NCBI RefSeq assembly: GCF_003019675.1 | Contig: NZ_CP028105.1 | Coordinates: forward strand, 1,876,282 to 1,940,281 | Length of the DNA: 64,000 bases | Direction: 5' to 3' | Origin: Fusobacterium ulcerans | GTDB lineage: Bacteria; Fusobacteriota; Fusobacteriia; Fusobacteriales; Fusobacteriaceae | In this document: positions 25,524-33,179 of the stretch, in pieces | How positions within the stretch are numbered: the stretch's first letter is position 1 | How the letters are laid out: each line of letters begins with the position of its first letter | Notes under the pieces: model-generated | Seen by the model: only the letters and a program-made list of their open reading frames with translations | What the model was told of the DNA's origin: nothing | Databases searched by the model: none | Program-made: the position numbers and the translations under genes

Positions 25524-26507
25524 ATGAAAATAGCATTTTTTGAATTGAGAAAAGATGAAGAAGAAATATTGAAAAAATTAGAAAAAGAATATAGTGTTGA
25601 TGTTGTAAAAACAGAGGAGATACTCACACAGGAGACTCTTCTTATGGCTAAAGGCTGTGAAGGAATAAGTATTCTAGGGCACAGCAAATTAGAAAGAGAT
25701 TTGCTGGACATGATAAAAGAGGCAGGAATAAAATACATATCTACCAGAATAATTGGCTACAATCATATAGATATAGAGCATGCTAAAAAGATAGGATTAA
25801 AAATATGTAATGCAGACTATGCTCCTAATGGAGTGGCAGACTTTACAATAATGCTTATACTTTTAACAATAAGGAATTATAAACCGGCTATGTGGAGACA
25901 AAATGTAAATGATTATTCTCTTAGTGGCTTAATGGGAAGAGAGATAAGAAATCTTACTATTGGAGTAATTGGAACAGGAAAAATAGGTGGAACAGTAATA
26001 AAAAGTCTAGCAGGATTTCAATGCAAAATATTAGCGAATAGTGAATATGAAAGTGATGAGATAAAAAAATATGCTCAATATGTAAGTATGGAAACTTTAT
26101 ACAAAGAATCAGATGTGATTTCTCTCCATGTTCCTTTAACAGATGAATCTTATCATATGATAAATGAGGAAACTATAGATAAAATGAAAGATGGAGTGAT
26201 ACTTATAAATGCTGCCAGAGGAGAACTTATGGATATTCAGGCTTTGATAAAAGGGATAGAAGATCAAAAGATAGGAGCACTGGGGTTGGATGTAATAGAG
26301 AATGAAAATGGAATATATCATATGGATAGAAAATCGGATATAATTCAAAATAGAGATATGGCCTACTTACGTCAATTTCCAAATGTAGTATTAACACAAC
26401 ATATGGCTTTTTATACTGATTCTGCAACTGAAAGCATGGTAAGATGTGGAGTAGAAGGACTGGTGGAATTTAAGAAAAAAGGTACATATAGATGTGAGAT
26501 AGCATAG
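25524..26507 (+). CDS. D-2-hydroxyacid dehydrogenase, D-lactate dehydrogenase/VanH type
   Basis: A 327-residue NAD-dependent dehydrogenase that reduces a 2-oxo acid, most likely pyruvate to D-lactate. The cofactor fold has GVIGTGKIGG. The catalytic set is the Arg in INAARGELMD, the Glu in DVIENENG and the His in LTQHMAFYTD. STRIIGYNHIDIEHAKKIGLKICNADYAPNGVADFTIML is typical of the D-LDH/VanH branch. I moved the start to the ATG at 25524, because the upstream GTG lies in the ribosome site AGGGTGA. It precedes the sigma-54 activator by 26 bases, so it may share a transcript with it. No vanA-like ligase is present, so a resistance role is not implied. Confidence 0.88.
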   Translation: MKIAFFELRKDEEEILKKLEKEYSVDVVKTEEILTQETLLMAKGCEGISILGHSKLERDLLDMIKEAGIKYISTRIIGYNHIDIEHAKKIGLKICNADYAPNGVADFTIMLILLTIRNYKPAMWRQNVNDYSLSGLMGREIRNLTIGVIGTGKIGGTVIKSLAGFQCKILANSEYESDEIKKYAQYVSMETLYKESDVISLHVPLTDESYHMINEETIDKMKDGVILINAARGELMDIQALIKGIEDQKIGALGLDVIENENGIYHMDRKSDIIQNRDMAYLRQFPNVVLTQHMAFYTDSATESMVRCGVEGLVEFKKKGTYRCEIA

Positions 26508-26533
26508 AATAAATTTTGGGGAGGAAAACTGAT

Positions 26534-28048
26534 ATGAGGGAGAGAGATAGTTTAGAAAAAATATGGAAAGATATTGAAAAAGTATTTTTAAAAGCTATGG
26601 AAAAAGATAAAACAGTAAAAGAAAAATACGATTTTATCTACAAGGAATATCAGGAGTTTCTCAATAACTATTTTGATTTTAAAGAGATAGCAGATAATCT
26701 TTTTGATGGTATTTATATTTCTAATGGTGAAGGAAAAACTCTTTTTATAAATGAGGCTTATACAAGAATAACTGGGATAACAAAAGAAGAAATAATTGGA
26801 AAAAATGTCAGAGATATATTGGCAAAAGGGGATATTTATAAAGGAGCAGTAACCTTAGATGTAATAAAAGAAAAAAAGAGAATAAATAATATTGGAAAAA
26901 TAGTTAAACTGGATAAAGATGTTTTAGTAACTGGAAGCCCAATATTTGATAAATATGGAAATGTAGAACTTGTTGTTATAAATAATAGAGATATAAGTGA
27001 ATTGAAAGATTTAGAAAATAAAATTGAAAAATTGAAAAAAACATCTTTAAAAGTGGATGAAGAGATTAAGTTTTTAAGAAGCAGACAAATGTCTAATAGG
27101 AAACTTATATATAAAAGTGAAAAAATGAATTCTATATTTACTTTAATAAATACAATCGCTCCAACAGATGTAACAGTTTTAATAACTGGAGAATCAGGGA
27201 CAGGAAAGGAATTAGTAGCTGATGAGATTTTTTATAAAAGTTTTAGAAAAGACAAGCCTTTTATTAAAGTGAATTGTGCTGCTATTCCAAGTGAATTATT
27301 AGAAGCAGAATTGTTTGGATATGAAGGGGGAGCATTTACAGATTCTAAGAAAAATGGAAAGATAGGAATGTTTGAGTTGGCAAACGAAGGAACTATTCTA
27401 TTGGATGAAATAGGGGATATGCCGATAAAACTACAGACAAAACTTTTAAGAGTTCTTCAACAAAAAGAAATTATGAAACTGGGAGGAACACAGCCGATAA
27501 AATTAAATATAAGAATTATAGCTTCTACTAATCAAAATTTGAAAGAACAGATAAAGAATGGAAAATTCAGAGAAGATTTGTTTTATCGATTGAATGTAGT
27601 TCCAATAGATATAGAACCATTAAGAAAAAGAAAAGAGGATATACCAGAGCTAATATTTGAATTTTTAAATATATTCAATAAAAAATATAATAAAAATACA
27701 AAAATAGATAAAGAGGCTATAGAACTTTTAGTAAAATATAAATGGCCTGGAAATATCAGAGAATTAGAAAATTTTCTTGAAAGAATGGTAGTAATAAATA
27801 CAACTGGAATAATAACTGTAAGAGAAGTAGCTCCAATGATAGATAGTGATGATTTTTTTATGGAAGTAAGTGATTATGATTTAAAAAAAGCAGTATCCTA
27901 TCTGGAGAAAAGGATGATAAGTAAAGCTTTAAAAAATTTTGGCTCAACAAGAAAGGCGGCTAAACACTTAGGGATTGATCAATCAACAGTGGTAAAAAAA
28001 TGTAAAAGTTTAGAGATAGATATTCTTAAATTAAAAGAATATGAGTGA
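26534..28048 (+). CDS. PAS-domain sigma-54-dependent transcriptional activator
   Basis: About 504 residues. An N-terminal PAS domain spans about residues 48-158 (NLFDGIYISNGEGKTLFINEAYTRITGITKEEIIGKNV). A short coiled segment and a central AAA+ domain follow, with Walker A GESGTGKE at 219-226 and Walker B LLDEIGD at 289-295. The C-terminal Fis-type helix-turn-helix is at about 472-491 (STRKAAKHLGIDQSTVVKK). The sigma-54-contacting loop reads GAFTDS (266-271) where GAFTGA is usual. The ATG at 26534 has GGGGAGG before it; the TTG at 26516 overlaps that site. It probably senses a small molecule through PAS and activates the BKACE operon, which has a clear sigma-54 promoter. Confidence 0.92.
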   Translation: MRERDSLEKIWKDIEKVFLKAMEKDKTVKEKYDFIYKEYQEFLNNYFDFKEIADNLFDGIYISNGEGKTLFINEAYTRITGITKEEIIGKNVRDILAKGDIYKGAVTLDVIKEKKRINNIGKIVKLDKDVLVTGSPIFDKYGNVELVVINNRDISELKDLENKIEKLKKTSLKVDEEIKFLRSRQMSNRKLIYKSEKMNSIFTLINTIAPTDVTVLITGESGTGKELVADEIFYKSFRKDKPFIKVNCAAIPSELLEAELFGYEGGAFTDSKKNGKIGMFELANEGTILLDEIGDMPIKLQTKLLRVLQQKEIMKLGGTQPIKLNIRIIASTNQNLKEQIKNGKFREDLFYRLNVVPIDIEPLRKRKEDIPELIFEFLNIFNKKYNKNTKIDKEAIELLVKYKWPGNIRELENFLERMVVINTTGIITVREVAPMIDSDDFFMEVSDYDLKKAVSYLEKRMISKALKNFGSTRKAAKHLGIDQSTVVKKCKSLEIDILKLKEYE

Positions 28049-28061
28049 TGAAATTTGGAAT

Positions 28062-28096
28062 AGGTCAGATGAATTTTTTCATCTGACCTGTTTTTC
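28062..28096 (+). terminator. Terminator of the sigma-54 activator gene
   Basis: A 12-bp perfect stem AGGTCAGATGAA / TTCATCTGACCT with a TTTT loop, followed by GTTTTTCTTT. Confidence 0.93.
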
Positions 28097-28144
28097 TTTA
28101 GTTTAGAGTTAAAAGTATAAAATTTCACATTTTTAAAATAAAAC

Positions 28145-28194
28145 GATGAAAATAATCATCTATAATAAAAATGCACTTTTTCATAAACCATGAA
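28145..28194. promoter_or_regulatory. Candidate upstream activator sites
   Basis: Two short dyads, GATGA-N6-TCATC (28145-28160) and TTCAT-N5-ATGAA (28180-28194), lie 30-80 bases before the sigma-54 promoter, where enhancer sites for such activators usually sit. The two are related in sequence but short, so this is tentative. Confidence 0.4.
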
Positions 28195-28224
28195 TAAATG
28201 TAAATTTTATAATTTAGTGAAAGA

Positions 28225-28240
28225 TGGCATAGCATTTGCT
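28225..28240 (+). promoter_or_regulatory. Sigma-54 (-24/-12) promoter of the BKACE operon
   Basis: TGGCATAGCATTTGCT has the invariant GG and GC with the correct 12-base register, and matches the consensus TGGCAC-N5-TTGCW at all but one defined position. It lies 48 bases before the BKACE start and just after the gene for a sigma-54 activator. Confidence 0.9.
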
Positions 28241-28287
28241 TTATTAATTCATACTATTAATAAAACATAAATGGAGGATGAATTAAT

Positions 28288-29118
28288 ATGAGTAAAATAA
28301 TAATAACAGTAGCTCCAACAGGAGCTTGGCCATCTAAAAAAGATAATCCTAATATACCTTTAACACCAGAAGAAATTGCAAATGATGTGTATGAATGCTA
28401 TAAGGCAGGAGCGTCTATAGCACATCTTCATATGAGAGATGATATGGGAAAAGGAACAATGGATACTAAAAAATTTGAAGAAACAGTTAAACTTATAAAA
28501 GAAAAATGTGATATAGTTATTAATTTAACAACATCAGGAGATCTGAATGCTACTGATGAAACTAGACAGGCACATTTAAAATCAATAAAACCTGATCTTG
28601 CTTCTTATGATTGTGGTTCTATGAACTGGATGCATAATAGTTTGTTTATTAATCACCCTAAATTTTTAGAGGAATTAGGATATACAATGCAGGAAAATAA
28701 TGTCAAACCAGAAATTGAAATTTTTGATGCTGGAATGATATATAATTCATTGTATTATATAAAAAAAGGAGTTTTAAAAGAGCCAGTACACTATCAATTT
28801 GTGTTAGGAGCTGCTGGGGGAACAGCTGCAACTGTTGAAAATCTAGTTTATTTAAAAAGTTTAATACCTGAAGGAAGTACTTGGTCAGCACTGGGAATTG
28901 GAAGAGGACATATACCTATTCTAATGACAGCTATTGCCATGGGAGGACATGTGCGTGTGGGAATGGAAGATAATGTATATTATGGACCAGCAGAATTAGC
29001 TGTTTCAAATGCTCAGCTTGTGGAAAGGGCAGCCAGATTGATTAAAAATTCTATGAATGAAGTAGCAACTCCTGCTGAAGCCAGAGAGATTTTAGGCTTA
29101 AAAAATGGAGATGAATAG
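28288..29118 (+). CDS. Beta-keto acid cleavage enzyme (BKACE / DUF849 family)
   Basis: A 276-residue zinc-dependent TIM-barrel enzyme. Family members react a 3-keto acid with acetyl-CoA to give acetoacetate and a new acyl-CoA. Zinc ligands His46 and His48 are in HLHMRDD, with Glu227 near Arg223 and Asp228 (VRVGMEDN). In the lysine-fermentation enzyme Kce, position 14 is Glu, which I recall contacting the substrate amino group. Here it is Trp (TGAWPSKKDNP), which argues against an amino-keto acid substrate. No lysine-fermentation genes are nearby. It is the first gene after a sigma-54 promoter and 2 bases before the dehydrogenase gene. Substrate unknown. Confidence 0.9.
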   Translation: MSKIIITVAPTGAWPSKKDNPNIPLTPEEIANDVYECYKAGASIAHLHMRDDMGKGTMDTKKFEETVKLIKEKCDIVINLTTSGDLNATDETRQAHLKSIKPDLASYDCGSMNWMHNSLFINHPKFLEELGYTMQENNVKPEIEIFDAGMIYNSLYYIKKGVLKEPVHYQFVLGAAGGTAATVENLVYLKSLIPEGSTWSALGIGRGHIPILMTAIAMGGHVRVGMEDNVYYGPAELAVSNAQLVERAARLIKNSMNEVATPAEAREILGLKNGDE

Positions 29119-29120
29119 TT

Positions 29121-30068
29121 ATGATAAAAAATATTTCAGTTATAGGTGCTGGAACAATGGGACATGGAATAGCCGAAGTTTTTGCTCTGCATGGATACAA
29201 TGTCAGCTTGTATGAGACTAATGCAGAAATAAGAGGGAATGCAAAGAAGGTAATAGAAGATGAGCTCTTGTTTTTATTAGAAAATGATTTTATAAAAAAA
29301 GATGATATTCAAAAAACATTAGAAAATATAGAGATGTTTTCTGATTTAAAAGAAGCAGTAAAAGATGCTGATTATGTGATAGAAGCAATTCCAGAAAAAA
29401 TTGAATTGAAACAAAAATTATTTAAACAATTAGATGAATATTGTAAAAAAGAAACAATTTTTGCAAGTAATACATCAAGTTTGAAATTAGATGAAATGAG
29501 CAGAGATATAAGTGAGGACAGAAAAAAAAGAATAATGGTATGTCATTGGTATAATCCAGCTCACTTAATGCCTATTGGAGAACTATCATTTTTTGGAAAT
29601 ATGCCTGAAGAAATATATAAAGAAGTGGAAGAACTTTATTCTAATTCTGGAAAACAAACTGTAAAGATTTTAAAAGATATACCAGGGTTAGTTGCTAATC
29701 GGATACAGCAGGCAATAGCCAGAGAAGTCTTTTCATTGATAGAGATGGAAGTGGCAGAACCAGAAGATATAGATAAAGCATTAAAATTTGGACCAGCATT
29801 TAGATATGCAACATCTGGTCAATTGGAAATAGCTGATATAGGAGGGTTAGATATTTGGTGTACTGTAGGAGATAATTTATTGAATGTTATGGATAATAGA
29901 AAAGAAGCCAATCCTTTATTAAGAAAAAAAGTACTTGAAAATAAACTGGGAATGAAATCAGGAGAAGGTTTTTTCAAGTATCCTAAAGAAAAAATAAATG
30001 ATATTAAGAATAAATTCAATAAGAAATTGATCATACAGCTAAAAACATCAAAAAACTATGTAGAATAA
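29121..30068 (+). CDS. 3-hydroxyacyl-CoA dehydrogenase family protein
   Basis: A 315-residue NAD-dependent dehydrogenase with GAGTMG at residues 9-14. ASNTSS at about 115-120 and the catalytic His142 are visible. The active-site motif is CHWYNPAHLMP, where butyryl-pathway enzymes usually read HFFNP. The all-helical C-terminal domain has GLVANRIQQAIAREVFSLIE, and about 25 extra residues follow. With a keto-acid cleavage enzyme before it and a permease after it, it probably oxidises an imported 3-hydroxy acid to the 3-keto acid. Whether it acts on the free acid (as carnitine dehydrogenases of this family do) or on a CoA ester is open. Confidence 0.82.
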   Translation: MIKNISVIGAGTMGHGIAEVFALHGYNVSLYETNAEIRGNAKKVIEDELLFLLENDFIKKDDIQKTLENIEMFSDLKEAVKDADYVIEAIPEKIELKQKLFKQLDEYCKKETIFASNTSSLKLDEMSRDISEDRKKRIMVCHWYNPAHLMPIGELSFFGNMPEEIYKEVEELYSNSGKQTVKILKDIPGLVANRIQQAIAREVFSLIEMEVAEPEDIDKALKFGPAFRYATSGQLEIADIGGLDIWCTVGDNLLNVMDNRKEANPLLRKKVLENKLGMKSGEGFFKYPKEKINDIKNKFNKKLIIQLKTSKNYVE

Positions 30069-30085
30069 AATTAGGGGGATAAGAT

Positions 30086-31456
30086 ATGGAAAATACTAAA
30101 TCAACAAATAAAGGAACATTTTTGTGGAGATTAAGTAAAAAATTTCAATTTGCAGCAGATAAATTGATTCCTGATTCATTTGTATTTTGTTTAATACTTA
30201 CTTTTATAGTTTTTGTTTTAGGAATAATTTTTACAAAGACTGGCCCTGTAAAAATGGTTATACACTGGTATAATGGATTATGGACTCAAATGACTTTTGC
30301 ATTTCAAATGGCATTTATGGTAGTCACATGTGCTGTATGTGCAAAATCTAAGCAAGTAAAAAAAGTATTAAGATGGATTGCAAGTGTGCCAAAAACACCA
30401 ATGGGAGCTATGATACTCTTAATGGGATTTGGGTATGTTTCTAGCTTTGTCAACTGGGCTTTTTGTACAGTTGTTACTCCAATTTTAGCTATGCAGCTTT
30501 CAAAACAGATAAAAGGGTTGCATTTCCCTATGATGATTGCAGCAGGATATTCTACAATGATTTTAGGGCAGTGCCTAGGACCAAGTGCATCTGTTTACGC
30601 TCTTGTTGCAACAAAAGGACATTTTCTTGAGAAAGAAATAGGAATACTTACACAGGCAGATACTGTATATAACAATGTAAATGTGGCTTTGTTTATAATC
30701 ATGGCAGTGTTTACTGTATTATTAAGTATTTTTACAGTTCCTCCAAAAGAAGAGATTGTAGAATTTAAAACTGCTTTAGATGATGAAGAAATTAATGAAG
30801 AAATAGAAGAAAATGAGACAGTTGCAGATAAATTAAATGGAAGCAAAATAATAATGTATCTTATAGGAATATCTGGAATCTTAGTTTTAGGAAATACATT
30901 TATAACAAAAGGTTTTCTAGGAGCTTTGAGTGTAAATTTTATTATATTTCTGTTTATTACATTGAATTGCTTCCTGTATAATACTCCAAGAAAATTTGTT
31001 GAAGCATATAAAGAAAATATGTTTTTAACTACTGAGATAATAATTCAGTTTCCATTTTATGGGGGAATAGCAGGAATGATGATGGATTCAGGATTTGGAG
31101 CTGTTGTAGTTGCAGCAATTATAAACGTTGCAAATGCTTCTACTATGCCAGTTTGGGCATATATATCAGCTTCTGTAACTAACTTATTTATTCCTTCACA
31201 AGGAGGACAGTGGATAGTTCAAGGTCCATTATTAGTAGATGCTGCAAAGCAGGTAGATGCTAATATGCTATATGTAATAAATGCTTTTGTATATGGAGAT
31301 GAAGCAACTAATTTATTACAGCCTTTATATGTTATTCCAGCGTTGTCTGTTGTAGGAATGAAATTAAAAGATGTATGGGGGTTCATGGCATTTATTTGGG
31401 TGTTCTGGTTAGTAATTACAACAATTGGACTTTATGTAATACCTATGTTTGTATAA
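30086..31456 (+). CDS. Short-chain fatty acid permease, AtoE family
   Basis: A 456-residue, about twelve-span transporter of the AtoE/SCFA family. Motifs include KLIPDSFVFCLILTF near the N-terminus, GYSTMILGQCLGPSASVYALVA, and NLFIPSQGGQWIVQGPLLVDAA, which is the family hallmark. An acidic cytoplasmic loop (DDEEINEEIEENET) divides the protein. AtoE takes up short-chain acids such as acetoacetate or butyrate; here it should bring in the substrate of the BKACE route or exchange it for a product. It is the last gene of the sigma-54 operon and is followed by a strong terminator. Confidence 0.9.
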   Translation: MENTKSTNKGTFLWRLSKKFQFAADKLIPDSFVFCLILTFIVFVLGIIFTKTGPVKMVIHWYNGLWTQMTFAFQMAFMVVTCAVCAKSKQVKKVLRWIASVPKTPMGAMILLMGFGYVSSFVNWAFCTVVTPILAMQLSKQIKGLHFPMMIAAGYSTMILGQCLGPSASVYALVATKGHFLEKEIGILTQADTVYNNVNVALFIIMAVFTVLLSIFTVPPKEEIVEFKTALDDEEINEEIEENETVADKLNGSKIIMYLIGISGILVLGNTFITKGFLGALSVNFIIFLFITLNCFLYNTPRKFVEAYKENMFLTTEIIIQFPFYGGIAGMMMDSGFGAVVVAAIINVANASTMPVWAYISASVTNLFIPSQGGQWIVQGPLLVDAAKQVDANMLYVINAFVYGDEATNLLQPLYVIPALSVVGMKLKDVWGFMAFIWVFWLVITTIGLYVIPMFV

Positions 31457-31478
31457 ATAATTGAATAAAAATAAATAT

Positions 31479-31523
31479 AAAGCAGTTTTCTTTTGAATTA
31501 AATTTAGAGAAAGCTGCTTTTTA
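31479..31523 (+). terminator. Terminator of the BKACE operon
   Basis: AAAGCAGTTTTCT (31479-31491) pairs with AGAAAGCTGCTTT (31508-31520) through 13 positions with one wobble, and ends in a T-run. Confidence 0.85.
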
Positions 31524-31685
31524 TATTTATTTCCTTTGGGGAAGAATGAAAATGTGTTAGAATAAAGCTATTAAGTATAAAAGATAATTAAATATCTAAC
31601 AAGAAAGGAGAGTTTTTATCAAAATTTTTAGTTAGGTTAATTATTTATAAAAAAGAGCGATTATTTAAGAAAGGAAGATGGTAAC

Positions 31686-33179
31686 TTGAATATTTATACT
31701 GAAAAATTTAAAGAGGCATTGTCTTCAATACTGCCTATTACAATCATTGTGATAATATTGAATTTTACACTGACACCTCTGGGGACACCTTTGATTATTA
31801 GATTTATAATTGGAGCAATTTTAATAACTATTGGACTTTCTATATTTTTGATAGGGGTGGATATAGCGATTACACCTTTGGGAAGTCAGGTAGGAGCCAC
31901 TCTTGCAAAATCAAATAAAATGTGGATTGTGGTTGTTGGGGGGCTGATTGTAGGATTTTTTATCTCAATTGCTGAACCAGGATTAATTATTTTAGCTGAT
32001 CAGGTGGATATAGTTACATCTGGACAGATATCAAGCTTGAGTATCCTTGGCATTGTATCAATAGGACTGGCACTTATGCTGGCAATGGGTTTTGTTAGAA
32101 TTGTAACAAATATACCTTTATACAAGGTACTTACTGTACTTTATATTTTGGTTTTTATATTGGCACTATTTACACCAATAGAATTTTTAACAATTGCCTT
32201 TGATGCTTCTGGGGCAACTACAGGAATTTTAGCTGTACCTTTTATACTTGCTTTGGCACTAGGTGTATCTGCGATGAAAAAAGATAGTAAAGCTTCAGAA
32301 ATGGATAGTTTTGGACTGGTAGCAATAGCATCAGTAGGAGCAATAATGTCAGTTATGATACTGAGTATCTTTTCAGGAACTAGAGATTTTACAGCAAAGC
32401 TTGAATTTAATCTCACAGAATCAAATTCTATATTTGGACCTTTTATAGAAAATACACCAGGTTTATTTAAAGAGGGATTTTTAACTATTTTACCTCTGCT
32501 TATAATATTTCTTTTCTTTCAAAAGGTTTATTTTAAAATGAGCAGCAAAAATGTTGCAAAGATGGTAAAAGGATTTATTTATGCTTTTATTGGTTTATTT
32601 TTGTTTTTGGTAGGAGTTAATACAGGATTTATGGATGTTGGTGGGATTATAGGGCATACTCTGGCATCTTTTGATAATAAGACATATGTGGTTATTATAG
32701 CTTTTATTCTTGGGTTTGTAACGATTTTGGCAGAACCAGCAGTTTATGTTCTTACTCATCAGATCGAAAATGTAACTAGTGGATATGTAAAAAGAAAAGC
32801 TATTTTAATTGCTCTTTCAATAGGAGTAGGAATTGCAGTGGGATTATCAATGATAAGAATTATTGTGCCTGGGATACAGCTATGGCATTATCTTTTGCCT
32901 GGGTATATTATAAGTCTTTCTATGATGTATTTTATTCCTAAACTGTTTGTGGGAATTGCTTTTGATGCTGGAGGGGTAGCAACTGGACCAATGACTACAA
33001 CTTTTATTCTGGCTTTTACACAAGGGGCCGCAGAGGCAGTAGAGGGAGCAAATATACTTACTGATGGTTTTGGAATGATTGCTACAGTAGCTATGACACC
33101 AATAATAACGCTACAGATATTAGGGTTTATTTTTGGAATGAACTTAAAGAAGGGGGAAAGTCTGAAAAATGCAGAATGA
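31686..33179 (+). CDS. DUF1538-family membrane protein with two homologous halves
   Basis: A 497-residue hydrophobic protein built from two copies of one unit. Repeat 1 has FLIGVDIAITPLG, ISIAEPGL (AEP at 96-98), VTSG and FDASGATTG (172-180). Repeat 2 has FLVGVNTGFMDVG, TILAEPAV (AEP at 349-351), VTSG and FDAGGVATG (426-434). DSFGLVAIASVG and DGFGMIATVAM also correspond. I match this to DUF1538, an integral membrane family with no known substrate. The inverted-repeat layout with broken polar motifs looks like a secondary carrier or channel. The start is TTG after AAAGGAAG; no ATG fits. Its end overlaps the PII-like gene by 11 bases. Confidence 0.85.
   Translation: MNIYTEKFKEALSSILPITIIVIILNFTLTPLGTPLIIRFIIGAILITIGLSIFLIGVDIAITPLGSQVGATLAKSNKMWIVVVGGLIVGFFISIAEPGLIILADQVDIVTSGQISSLSILGIVSIGLALMLAMGFVRIVTNIPLYKVLTVLYILVFILALFTPIEFLTIAFDASGATTGILAVPFILALALGVSAMKKDSKASEMDSFGLVAIASVGAIMSVMILSIFSGTRDFTAKLEFNLTESNSIFGPFIENTPGLFKEGFLTILPLLIIFLFFQKVYFKMSSKNVAKMVKGFIYAFIGLFLFLVGVNTGFMDVGGIIGHTLASFDNKTYVVIIAFILGFVTILAEPAVYVLTHQIENVTSGYVKRKAILIALSIGVGIAVGLSMIRIIVPGIQLWHYLLPGYIISLSMMYFIPKLFVGIAFDAGGVATGPMTTTFILAFTQGAAEAVEGANILTDGFGMIATVAMTPIITLQILGFIFGMNLKKGESLKNAE

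Noticed and set aside
25524-26507. VanH-like dehydrogenase as part of a vancomycin-resistance cluster
   Set aside because: No D-Ala-D-Lac ligase or VanX gene is nearby; a fermentative D-lactate dehydrogenase explains the motifs.
28288-29118. Assignment of the BKACE gene to lysine fermentation (kce)
   Set aside because: No aminomutase or other lysine-pathway genes are nearby, position 14 is Trp, not Glu, and the neighbours are a hydroxyacyl dehydrogenase and an AtoE permease.
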